Shown here: positions 28,601-35,863 of the stretch, one piece after another | Position numbering within the stretch: position 1 is the stretch's first letter | Layout: every line of letters begins with the position of its first letter | Assembly: GCF_027484705.1 (NCBI RefSeq) | Contig: NZ_JAIXSL010000008.1 | Location: forward strand, 1 to 64,000 | DNA: 64,000 bases | Direction: 5' to 3' | DNA from: Flavobacterium sp. | Lineage (GTDB): Bacteria; Bacteroidota; Bacteroidia; Flavobacteriales; Flavobacteriaceae | Notes under the pieces: generated by a model | What the model saw: the letters and a program-made list of their open reading frames with translations, nothing else | Told to the model about the DNA's origin: nothing | The model's database searches: none | Program-made: the position numbers and the translations under genes

Positions 28601-28744
28601 GACGTACAAGGGCGAATCATCCAAAGCATAACAGCAAGTACATTGAAGACTGATCTCGATTTGAGTCAAAGAACCAACGGAATTTACTTTGTGAAAGTTT
28701 ACACTGAGAAAGGCACGAAAGTGGAGAAAATAGTCAAAGATTAA
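25643..28744 (+). CDS. LRR surface protein 4 with DUF7619-like and T9SS sorting domains
   Basis: This is the largest member at 1033 residues. It has a signal peptide (MKKIYTIVFVVFCALTSHAQ), a double calcium-loop-like segment (DTNDDGILDNDVDTNNDGQ), and about twenty very regular LRR units in which Cys or Asn recurs (NLKNLNCxxNxLTxL). The NNGCDLNDNPFAQ module, the FDPNDKTCLEGN domain and the T9SS tail (TPNPTKGNVHIN ... IYFVKVYTEKGTKVEKIVK) follow. The cysteine at a fixed LRR position is typical of this family and lies in the solenoid core. The cupin gene follows after 20 bp and may be read through. Confidence 0.9.
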   Translation: MKKIYTIVFVVFCALTSHAQIVNIPSIAFKSILTDQICADTNDDGILDNDVDTNNDGQIQVAEALAVTNLNTLNKPFENITGINAFANLKSLVCNGANILFLNISGLTNLKSLDCSSNAIYSITLTGLSQLETLNCSNNELMTLLNFSGLNNLKNLNCSKGRVVNLDLTPYTALETLNCSSNLLTTLPVPTSNNIQHLDCSSNPLSTFDFSVLPNLKTLKCSQTSLTTIDVSALNNLESLNCSMNSLSALSITNLPNLNNLECNSNNITTLDLSQSANLKNLNCAINNLTALNLTNAIGLESLTCYSNSIMSLDTSTLLDLKSLNCSKNLLTTLNVNSAVQLETVDCNQNSLTVLEASNLVNLKDLNCERNLLTALSVANTAQLKNLNCKTNNLPVLNLSGLTGLETLECSFNHLTTLDGTDLMQLKSLICSNNDLTNINTINLNSLEILKCNSNELTALTITNMTQLIRLECANNHITAMDFGTSSKLCRFELGSNLFTTLDFSQLQGNGKSFRYNITNNPNLTHVNIKNGGALRRFSYQDTTGFYATDCPNLLFICADDFNLEHANAPNAQTNSYCSFNPGGIYNTISGTFTLDYDNNGCDLNDNPFAQTKINIDEAELTGGTFTNAFGKYKFFTNNGSFTVTPAFENPYFTVTPASAVLNFNTVDGSTQTQDFCVSPNGIHNDVEITLLPMLTPRPGFDTSFVLAYKNKGNQIMSGNINFTFDDAVLNFVSTGTPLNSQTLNTLNWSYSNLMPFEHRLIHFTLNLNSPQETPPVNIGDVLNYTASITPVLGDETVGDNTSTTSQTVAGSFDPNDKTCLEGNTLTPEMVGNYLHYLIRFQNKGTARAENVVITDLIDTTKFDMSSLQLTSSSHPQVTKITANKVEFQFQGINLPAETEDEPESHGYIAFKIKTLENLVIGDSVENKADIYFDYNFPVETNTATSIVALLGLNAFENNSVMITPNPTKGNVHINSKDNITSVQLYDVQGRIIQSITASTLKTDLDLSQRTNGIYFVKVYTEKGTKVEKIVKD

Positions 28745-28764
28745 GAATTTCAGCAACTTTAAAA

Positions 28765-29130
28765 ATGAAAAAATACTTCATCCAAAAAACACCTTTCATC
28801 GTTCCCACCACCGACGGCAAACGCATCGAAGAGCACCACGGCATGGCGACGACCAACAATCCTGACATTTCGATTGCACATATGATCGCACCGCCGCATT
28901 GGGCTGAACCTTTCCAGACGCCCGAATTCGAGGAATATACTTATATCATTTCAGGTAAAAAGCAATTCATCATCGAAGGCGACATCGTCATCCTCGAAAC
29001 TGGGCAATCGATAAAAATTGAGAAAAACACACGCGTGCAATATTCGAATCCGTTTGACGAGCCTTGTGAATACATTGCGATTTGCAAACCGGCTTTTGAC
29101 TTTAATAAAGTGCATCGGGAAGATGCCTAA
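28765..29130 (+). CDS. Small cupin-domain protein
   Basis: This 121-residue single-domain cupin has EEYTYIISGKKQFIIEGD as the first cupin motif and GQSIKIEKNTRVQYSNP as the second. The usual metal histidines are mostly absent (only PPHWAEPF and late histidines are seen), so metal binding is doubtful. Substrate unknown. Its stop overlaps the convergent lipoprotein gene by 3 bp. Confidence 0.82.
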   Translation: MKKYFIQKTPFIVPTTDGKRIEEHHGMATTNNPDISIAHMIAPPHWAEPFQTPEFEEYTYIISGKKQFIIEGDIVILETGQSIKIEKNTRVQYSNPFDEPCEYIAICKPAFDFNKVHREDA

Positions 29131-29663
29131 TTTTCCGGAAAGTAGGTTTTTAATACTTCAGTCGTAGTATTGATGTCAACGAGCGTATTGTCGTCTAGTT
29201 TTAATTTCAAATTGACTTTATAAGTTCCTTCTGGCGTATTCGCTGTATAGCTCGGTGCCCAATTTAATTGATTGATATTTTCGTTAAAGAAAAGCGAATC
29301 GCAATTATTCGAAATCCTTAAGCTTCCTTCAGAGAAGAAACCTGTTGGCTCATTAGAGATTTGAAGGTTTTCAAGGTGATCGGCTTTTATACCGGGGTAA
29401 TTACAATAGGCGGTATCATCATTTTTGACAATAAAAAACCCAAAATCATCCCGAACCGCATCGCCATTGGGCGAAAGGTATAGAGATACATATATTTTGT
29501 AATTAGCATCCGAATAAGCTTCCTTGTAGCCCAGTGTTTCAAATTCATCCCCAGGATTATTTATCGTTGTAATTGTTTTTTTATCCAAACAACTACTGCT
29601 ATCCGATTCATTGCAGGAAACCAACAAAACAAACAATCCAAAAATTAACGTTCTGAACATCAT
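29127..29663 (-). CDS. Lipoprotein of unknown function
   Basis: This 178-residue protein has a signal peptide with lipobox (FVLLVSC) followed by an acidic serine-rich linker (NESDSSS). The rest is a predicted beta-rich domain with SPNGDAVRDDFGFF, reminiscent of the SPNGDGxND motif at the ends of Bacteroidetes gliding-type surface proteins, and a C-terminal strand set ending KLDDNTLVDINTTTEV. I recognise no family. It starts 9 bp downstream of the kmo stop, so it is probably the second gene of the kmo transcript. Confidence 0.75.
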   Translation of the reverse strand: MMFRTLIFGLFVLLVSCNESDSSSCLDKKTITTINNPGDEFETLGYKEAYSDANYKIYVSLYLSPNGDAVRDDFGFFIVKNDDTAYCNYPGIKADHLENLQISNEPTGFFSEGSLRISNNCDSLFFNENINQLNWAPSYTANTPEGTYKVNLKLKLDDNTLVDINTTTEVLKTYFPEN

Positions 29664-29671
29664 TTACTTAT

Positions 29672-31012
29672 TTATTTTAAAAGTTCCAGAATTTTATGCT
29701 CCACGAATTCTGAATTCCAAAGCGTTTCGATGTTTTTGATTTTCATGACTTCTTCCATGATGGCATTTTGCTGATTTCCTAAAGCCAAAGCTTCAGCATA
29801 AGGACGCAGGCTGAAAGTCACGCGGCTGTATAAAGGCAACCATTTGTCGGGGTGTTTTTCGGAGAACCATTTCTCAATTTTCTTCTGCAGCAGGAATTTG
29901 GCGTCGGCGGTTTTCGAACTCATTTCCATGAAATTTCGATACGATAATTCGGCAATCGCATCGGCGTTGGGTTTGCGAGAAGTTTCATATTCTTTGAAAA
30001 TGGTTTCCCAGTCGTTGCCATATTTTTGCATCATTTCGTGCAACACGGTAATGTCTTCGAAACCGGCATTCATTCCGTGTCCGTAAAACGGAACAATCGC
30101 GTGGCACGCATCGCCAATCAAAGCGACTTTATCTTCGTAAGTCCACGGGAAACACTTCATCGTCACCAAAAAACTCGTCGGGTTCTTGAAGAAATCCTGC
30201 ACCAGATCGGGAATCACTTCGGCGGTATCAGGGAAATGTTCCGCGAAATAAGCTTCGAGTGTTTCTTTATCTTTTAAGTTTTCGAAAGAATTATCACCTT
30301 CATGCGGCATGAACAACGTACACGTAAAACTGCCGTCAGTATTCGCCAAAGCCATCAGCATATAATCGCCTCGAGGCCAGATGTGTAAAGAGTTTTTATC
30401 GAGTTTGTGCGTTCCGTCGGTATTGGCCGGAATGTGAAGTTCCTTATAACCGATTTTCAAAAATTCCTGCGAATAATTGAACATACTCTGCCGTTGCATG
30501 CGGTGACGAACTCTAGAAAAAGCACCGTCAGAACCAAAAACCAAATCGTATTGCAATTCTCCCCACTCGCCTCTTTCGGTTTCGCCGATGTGTAAAGTCG
30601 CGTCGCTTAAAGTGACGTCCCAAATCTTATGTTCAAAGAAAAATTCCACACCAGCTGCTTCGGCAAGATCAATCATTTTGCGGTTCAAAATCCCGCGCGA
30701 CAACGAAAAAATAGCCTCGCCTTCTTTGCCGTAATACTGATAATTCAGCGGATGGCCTACTAAATGAATGGCGCGTTTGTCTACCGGAATTCCGATTTTG
30801 CGGATTTCTTCGTCAAGTCCGATGTCTTCTAAGGCTTTCCAGCCGCGGTTCGACATCACCAAATTGATCGAACGTCCTGAAAATTCTATGTTTCTGATAT
30901 CAGGGCTGCGGTCAAAAACGTGAACGGTATGTCCCGCTTTTTTGAGGTAAATAGCGAGCAGCGATCCCACCAAACCGGAACCTACAACAGCTATTTTTTT
31001 AGATTCTTGCAT
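29672..31012 (-). CDS. kmo: Kynurenine 3-monooxygenase
   Basis: This 446-residue FAD-dependent aromatic hydroxylase converts L-kynurenine to 3-hydroxykynurenine in tryptophan breakdown / de novo NAD synthesis. The N-terminal FAD motif VVGSGLVGSLLAIYL, the GD motif LIGDACHAIVPFYGHGMNAG and the KMO-specific NIEFSGRSINLVMSNRGW and LSRGILNRKMIDLAE are clear. I set the start at the ATG at 31012, directly before the FAD motif. The longer frame runs into the intergenic repeat. Kynureninase, the next enzyme, is encoded at 35860-37146. Confidence 0.93.
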   Translation of the reverse strand: MQESKKIAVVGSGLVGSLLAIYLKKAGHTVHVFDRSPDIRNIEFSGRSINLVMSNRGWKALEDIGLDEEIRKIGIPVDKRAIHLVGHPLNYQYYGKEGEAIFSLSRGILNRKMIDLAEAAGVEFFFEHKIWDVTLSDATLHIGETERGEWGELQYDLVFGSDGAFSRVRHRMQRQSMFNYSQEFLKIGYKELHIPANTDGTHKLDKNSLHIWPRGDYMLMALANTDGSFTCTLFMPHEGDNSFENLKDKETLEAYFAEHFPDTAEVIPDLVQDFFKNPTSFLVTMKCFPWTYEDKVALIGDACHAIVPFYGHGMNAGFEDITVLHEMMQKYGNDWETIFKEYETSRKPNADAIAELSYRNFMEMSSKTADAKFLLQKKIEKWFSEKHPDKWLPLYSRVTFSLRPYAEALALGNQQNAIMEEVMKIKNIETLWNSEFVEHKILELLK

Positions 31013-31038
31013 CAAGAAATAAAGTAAAGGGTAGGCGA

Positions 31039-31046
31039 CAAAATTA
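31039..31046 (-). promoter_or_regulatory. Possible -7 box of kmo
   Basis: The minus strand reads TAATTTTG, matching TAnnTTTG, 27 nt before the kmo ATG. No clear -33 element is seen. Confidence 0.4.
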
Positions 31047-31104
31047 AGTAATAATCTGAAGTAAACTTTAAAATAAGCATATTTATTTGTTCGCGGTGTT
31101 TGGG

Positions 31105-31200
31105 CTTTAGAAGTGTTTGGGCGTGCCCACAAGGGTCAGGCTGTTCGCTAAATCTTTTGCGCCGAACGCCGGCACAAAAGGATGCCGCTACCATCCTTCA
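31105..31200 (-). repeat. Intergenic hairpin repeat, copy C (second subtype)
   Basis: On the minus strand it reads CGTGAAGGATGGTAGCGG, then CATCCTTTTGTGCCGGCG / TTCGGCGCAAAAGAT, then TTAGCGAACAGCCTGACCC. The core hairpin is the same as in the other copies, but the ends differ (GTGAAGGAT start, GAACAGCCTGACCC end), defining a second subtype. It fills the gap between amtB and kmo. Confidence 0.7.
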
Positions 31201-31213
31201 CGCAGTTTATTGC

Positions 31214-32527
31214 TTATAAGAACTCCCCGTGTTGCGTGATGTCTAAACCAAGTTCCTCTTTTTCTTCCGTGACCCGCAAAGGCGTAATCTTATTGACGAT
31301 ATAAAAAAGGAAATACGAAGCCATAAAAGCAAAGATCGAAACACAGATCAAGGCTACGAGTTGGTGCAAAAACAAAGTAGTTTCGCCAAAGATCAACCCC
31401 TGATCAACCACTGCAGGATTCACCGCTTTCGATGCGAACACGCCCGTCAGCAACATACCCGTCATGCCTCCGACACCGTGGCATCCGAACACATCGAGCG
31501 CGTCATCTATTTTCCCTTTCGGGAATTTGAGCACTACAAAATTACTGATGGCGGCGCTCACGATTCCAATGAAAATACTATGTGGTATGCTTACATAACC
31601 TGCCGCTGGAGTAATCGCGACCAAGCCAACTACTGCTCCGATACAGGCTCCCATTGCGGAAATTTTGTGCCCCATAATCTTATCCAAAAACACCCAAGCC
31701 ATGGATGCCGCAGCCGCTGCTACCGTTGTCGTTGCCAATGCCTGCACCGCCAAACCATTCGCACCCATAGCTGAACCCGCATTAAATCCGAACCAGCCAA
31801 ACCACAACAAACCTGTGCCTAACAATACGTATGTAATTCTAGCTGGTGGTGCTTTCTGCACTTTGCGCTTGCCTAAAAAGATAGCACCGGCCAAAGCCGC
31901 CCAGCCTGCACTCATGTGTACGACGGTTCCTCCTGCAAAATCGAGCACGCCAAGTTTGAATAACAACCCATCGGGATGCCAGGTGCAATGCGCCAGTGGA
32001 GCATAAACAACCAAAATAAAAAGCACCATAAAAAGCAGATACGCCCAGAAACGAATGCGTTCGGCAAAAGCTCCTGTCACCAAAGCAGGCGTGATGATTG
32101 CAAACTTAGCCTGAAACAAGGCAAACAGCAAAAACGGAATCGTTGGTGCGAGGCTCCATGAATCGTTAACGCCAACACCCTGAAAAAACAAATACGGAAT
32201 CGGGTTTCCAATCACACCGCCAATCGAGGGCCCAAACGACAAGCCAAAACCAATCACGACCCACAACAGCGAAACGATCACCATCGCCATAAAGCTTTGC
32301 AGCATCGTGCTGATGACGTTCTTTTTGCCAACCATGCCTCCATAGAAAAAACCTAATCCAGGCGTCATCAAAAGCACTAAAGCCGTGGCGACAATCATCC
32401 AGGCGGTGTCACCGGTGTCAAACTTAATAGATTCTTTGGAAACCGCTTGGCCCGTGAAAATGAAATTGGAGAAGAAAGTCAAAACAAGTAGCGCGATCAA
32501 AATCGCGCTTAAAATTATTTTTCTCAT
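31214..32527 (-). CDS. amtB: Ammonium transporter (Amt/MEP/Rh family)
   Basis: This protein of about 437 residues has an N-terminal signal-like helix and eleven Amt-type membrane helices. Amt landmarks are TPGLGFFYGGMVGKKNV, AGGTVVHMSAGWAALAGA (first channel histidine region), LLWFGWFGFNAGSAMG and DVFGCHGVGGMTGMLLTG (second channel histidine). It conducts ammonium across the inner membrane. No glnK/glnB gene lies next to it in this window. I set the start at 32527, where MRKIILSAILIALLVL begins. Confidence 0.93.
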   Translation of the reverse strand: MRKIILSAILIALLVLTFFSNFIFTGQAVSKESIKFDTGDTAWMIVATALVLLMTPGLGFFYGGMVGKKNVISTMLQSFMAMVIVSLLWVVIGFGLSFGPSIGGVIGNPIPYLFFQGVGVNDSWSLAPTIPFLLFALFQAKFAIITPALVTGAFAERIRFWAYLLFMVLFILVVYAPLAHCTWHPDGLLFKLGVLDFAGGTVVHMSAGWAALAGAIFLGKRKVQKAPPARITYVLLGTGLLWFGWFGFNAGSAMGANGLAVQALATTTVAAAAASMAWVFLDKIMGHKISAMGACIGAVVGLVAITPAAGYVSIPHSIFIGIVSAAISNFVVLKFPKGKIDDALDVFGCHGVGGMTGMLLTGVFASKAVNPAVVDQGLIFGETTLFLHQLVALICVSIFAFMASYFLFYIVNKITPLRVTEEKEELGLDITQHGEFL

Positions 32528-32696
32528 GGCAGATTTGTTTGAATACGAGATAAAATTAAAAATTTTACTTTCTACCCCATAAAAAACATACACACGGGAA
32601 AAATTTTTATCTAATTTATAATTTACTCTGTGTTTTTTTAAAGGGTTATTAATTAAAATAACGAAAATTCCAAATATCACAATACGAATGCGGCCA

Positions 32697-32730
32697 TAAA
32701 AAAACCCATTCCAATGGAACGGGTTTTAAA
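32697..32730. terminator. Intrinsic terminator after the agmatinase gene
   Basis: AAAACCCATTCC - aat - GGAACGGGTTTT is a 12-bp stem with one mismatch and flanking A/T runs, 19 bp past the agmatinase stop on the minus strand. Confidence 0.88.
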
Positions 32731-32748
32731 TCTCCGAAAAGACGAAAT

Positions 32749-33837
32749 CTATTTTTTGAATATAATTTTCTGGCCTACCTCGAGTCCGTTGTTTTTAGCC
32801 AACACGCCGCACAAATGATACAACATTCTTGCGCCAACATTGCCGTCCCAATCGGTTTCTCCGGGAGCGACCTCTACGAAATCAAAACCTATGATTTCTT
32901 TGCCGCTATCGGCTAATTTATTGAACAGGTAAGTGGCTTGTTCGTAAGAGAATCCGCCCGGAACCGGCGTTCCTGTATTCGGTCCGTACCAGGCATACAT
33001 CCCATCGACATCAAAACTGATCGCTACTTTTTGAGGTAAGGCCGTTATAATCGCATTGCATTGTTGTTCCCAAGTGACGCCCTGAAAAGTTTCCGCTTTC
33101 ATATCGGCATCGGTATGCACTTGCACGCGACCGTTCTGATCCATAACCGTTTCTACTTCCTGTTTGCAGAAATCACGGATTCCGATCTGCACGATTTTGG
33201 AAATCTGTGGCAACTGCAAAGCGTTATACATGATCGAAGCGTGCGAATAAGTGAAGCCTTCGTAAGCAATCCTCAAATCCATGTGCGCATCGAGGTGCAG
33301 GATTCCGAAGTTGTCGTGCTGGGTCGCCAAAGCTTCGTAATACCCTAATGGGGTTGAATGATCGCCTCCGAGTAATGCCACTTTTTTCCCTTTTTTCATC
33401 CAATATAAAACGCGCTCACGCACTTCATCTTTGAGATCGCGGCAGACTTTGTTGATTTTATCGAGATCCGATTGCAAAGCGGGATGACTTTCGATGACTT
33501 CGCCACTTTCTAAAGCGGCAATAATCGGTTGCGCCAATCCTTTGTATTTATCGCTGTTGTCCGCCCAGTTTTTGGTTTGTTCTGTCAGGTCGAGATACAT
33601 GCCGAGTTTCCACAATTCGGGAAAATCCTGGTGGTGTAAATCGACTTGAAACGAAGCTTCCAAAATGGCTTCCGGACCGTTCGATGCGCCTGAACCGTAA
33701 CTTACCGTGACTTCCCAAGGTACGGGAATGATGATAATTTCGCTTTCTTCAGCGGTAAACGGCAACCCGAAAATGCTTTCATCAGCTAAACCCGGTTGCG
33801 ACGGATCGAAGTTGTTTATTTTTTCCTGTTTGGTCAT
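32749..33837 (-). CDS. Agmatinase / arginase-family ureohydrolase
   Basis: This 362-residue binuclear-manganese ureohydrolase has all ligand motifs: LLGGDHSTPLGYY, HLDAHMDLR and ISFDVDGMYAW, plus the late VEVAPGETDWDGN. The family hydrolyses guanidino compounds (agmatine, arginine, formiminoglutamate or guanidinobutyrate), and the exact substrate is not decidable from motifs. At 362 residues it is longer than arginase, as is usual for the Bacteroidetes agmatinase-like group. It has its own promoter and terminator. Confidence 0.87.
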   Translation of the reverse strand: MTKQEKINNFDPSQPGLADESIFGLPFTAEESEIIIIPVPWEVTVSYGSGASNGPEAILEASFQVDLHHQDFPELWKLGMYLDLTEQTKNWADNSDKYKGLAQPIIAALESGEVIESHPALQSDLDKINKVCRDLKDEVRERVLYWMKKGKKVALLGGDHSTPLGYYEALATQHDNFGILHLDAHMDLRIAYEGFTYSHASIMYNALQLPQISKIVQIGIRDFCKQEVETVMDQNGRVQVHTDADMKAETFQGVTWEQQCNAIITALPQKVAISFDVDGMYAWYGPNTGTPVPGGFSYEQATYLFNKLADSGKEIIGFDFVEVAPGETDWDGNVGARMLYHLCGVLAKNNGLEVGQKIIFKK

Positions 33838-33859
33838 ATTTCAGATTGTAAGATTATTG

Positions 33860-33877
33860 GATTTTAAGACTGTAAGA
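33860..33877 (+). repeat. Short dispersed repeat, copy 1
   Basis: GATTTTAAGACTGTAAGA is repeated exactly at 38141-38158. Both copies sit in a longer imperfect stutter (CAGAYTGTAAGATT...) in intergenic DNA. Confidence 0.7.
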
Positions 33878-33927
33878 CAACCAAATTGAATTGATTTCAA
33901 AGTTGTGCTGTCACAAAATCCGAAGCG

Positions 33928-33957
33928 CAAAGATAATCGCATTAGTTTGATTGCAAA
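33928..33957 (-). promoter_or_regulatory. Promoter of the agmatinase gene
   Basis: The minus strand has TTTG (33957-33954), 18 nt, then TATCTTTG (33935-33928), about 90 bp before the agmatinase ATG. Confidence 0.6.
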
Positions 33958-34048
33958 AAGAAAAACATCAAATTCAAACATATGACATTTATCAGTTTTT
34001 TAGTCGGTTGGTTTGACAACCTTTGCGGTTTATTTAATGGAAACTTGT

Positions 34049-35863
34049 ATGAGCAGCAATCACAAAAATACCCACACTTTTCATATTCCCGTGATGGGAT
34101 TAGCCTACACGATCGACAGCCCGATTCGCTTGGCGCATTACGGCATCGACTCCGTGATTTCGATTACTGATGACGAACTCATCGAAAAGATGCGTGCGTT
34201 TTACAGCACCAAATTTAAAATCCCTTATCAAGAAATTACGACGAAGATTGAGGATTTCAGAGCCAAAAGAATCACACATTATTTGGATATGGTCGATTCG
34301 ATTGTGAAAGAAAAATTCGAAAACTTCAAAGCAGAACTTATTGAAAGTAAAGCCGCTTTGGAAAATTACATCGCGATATTACCGAACCAATCCGAAATTA
34401 AAATGGGTTTACAGCAATTCATCGACGATGGTTTTGCGATGAAAGACAACATCAAACATTTCATTGAAGAACACCTTTCGCCGGGCGCGATTGACGTCAA
34501 TATCATGACCAAAGTCGACAAAGACAATTTCATCAAAAACGACCAATTGCCGGTAGAATATAACGATGCGCATGCAGCCTTGCGTGGTTTTGCGCACAGC
34601 AAGCTGACTTCATCGGTTGTGCTTTCGGCGGGTATGAACCCGAGATTGTATAGTTATATTGAGCAATTTCAGGATTTCTTCCCTGATGAAAATGGAGTAC
34701 TTAAAAAAAGAATCATCCTCAAAGTCAGCGATTTCAGGTCGGCGTTGATTCAGGGGAATTTCTTAGCCAAAAAAGGGCTTTGGGTTTCGGAATACCGAAT
34801 TGAATCCGGACTTAATTGCGGTGGTCACGCTTTTGCTACTGACGGACTTTTATTAGGCCCGATCTTGGAAGAATTCAAACAGAAAAAAGAGCAACTCATC
34901 ACTTCTGCAAAGGAATTGATGGTCAAAGCTTTGCAACAGAAACAACTGCCGGTTCCCGAAAAAACACTCGATTTTAAAATTACTGCGCAAGGCGGCGTCG
35001 GAACTGCCGAAGAACATGAATTCCTACTCGAAAATTACAATCTGGATTCCGTGGGTTGGGGCTCGCCTTTCTTGTTGGTTCCTGAAGCCACTTCTGTAGA
35101 TGCAGAAACCAGAGCTTTGTTGGCAAAATCTAAGGAAGACGATTTTTATCTGAGTCATATTTCGCCGTTGGGCGTTCCGTTTAATACCGTAAAAGGAACC
35201 TCTAACGAATTCCTCAAACAAAAACGCATTGATGAAAACAAAGCCGGAAGCTCGTGCCCGAAAAAGCTATTGGCGTTAGGCAAAGAATACGATCCGCAAG
35301 GCATGTGTACGGCATCTAAGAAATACCAAGACATCAAACTTGAGGAATTGGATGCTAAAAAAGACGCTCTTTCAACAACCGATTATAATAAAGCACACAC
35401 CAAAATCACCGAGAAATCTTGTCTTTGCGTGGGCTTGGCGAACGCTTCTTATCTGGAGAACAACATCAAAATTAAAGGCCAAGATCAAGGCATTGTGATT
35501 TGTCCGGGCCCGAATCTCGCGTATTTCGACCATGAAGTTTCGCTTTCGGATATGGTGCGTCACATCTATGGCAATGCGAATGTGATTATCAACCAGAACC
35601 GTCCGCATGTGTTCATCAACGAATTGAAATTGTACGTTGATTATCTGAAACAGGATCTTGAAAATGTCGCAGATGTTACCGCGGCGCAAATCAAGAAATG
35701 GCAATTGTTCAAAACGAATTTACTTGAAGGTGTTGCATATTATCAGGATTTATTCTCGAAAACGCCTTACTTTAAAAACATGCAGGCTTCGATACAAAAT
35801 CAACTTTTGAATTACAGTGACATTTTGAAAAACGTCAACATTCCGACTTTGGAGTTGGTTTAA
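34049..35863 (+). CDS. Conserved protein of unknown function, possible TIM-barrel FMN enzyme with a cysteine cluster
   Basis: This protein of about 604 residues is one I do not recognise by function. The N-terminal THTFHIPVMGLAYTIDSP, NIMTKVDKDN and the glycine-rich FKITAQGGVGTAEEHEFLL with SVGWGSPFLLVPEAT resemble the barrel strands of nitronate-monooxygenase / glutamate-synthase-type FMN proteins. Cysteines cluster in SSCPKKLL, QGMCTAS and KSCLCVGLA, with one more in GLNCGGHAFATDG, a pattern that could hold an Fe-S cluster or zinc. The start is uncertain: ATGs at 34013, 34037 and 34049 are in frame, and I took the last. It lies between agmatinase (divergent) and kynureninase (convergent, 4-bp overlap). 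Confidence 0.82.
   Translation: MSSNHKNTHTFHIPVMGLAYTIDSPIRLAHYGIDSVISITDDELIEKMRAFYSTKFKIPYQEITTKIEDFRAKRITHYLDMVDSIVKEKFENFKAELIESKAALENYIAILPNQSEIKMGLQQFIDDGFAMKDNIKHFIEEHLSPGAIDVNIMTKVDKDNFIKNDQLPVEYNDAHAALRGFAHSKLTSSVVLSAGMNPRLYSYIEQFQDFFPDENGVLKKRIILKVSDFRSALIQGNFLAKKGLWVSEYRIESGLNCGGHAFATDGLLLGPILEEFKQKKEQLITSAKELMVKALQQKQLPVPEKTLDFKITAQGGVGTAEEHEFLLENYNLDSVGWGSPFLLVPEATSVDAETRALLAKSKEDDFYLSHISPLGVPFNTVKGTSNEFLKQKRIDENKAGSSCPKKLLALGKEYDPQGMCTASKKYQDIKLEELDAKKDALSTTDYNKAHTKITEKSCLCVGLANASYLENNIKIKGQDQGIVICPGPNLAYFDHEVSLSDMVRHIYGNANVIINQNRPHVFINELKLYVDYLKQDLENVADVTAAQIKKWQLFKTNLLEGVAYYQDLFSKTPYFKNMQASIQNQLLNYSDILKNVNIPTLELV

Noticed and set aside
31013..31132. Extended N terminus of kmo
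   Set aside because: The extra 40 codons run into the intergenic hairpin repeat and precede the FAD motif that normally opens the protein.
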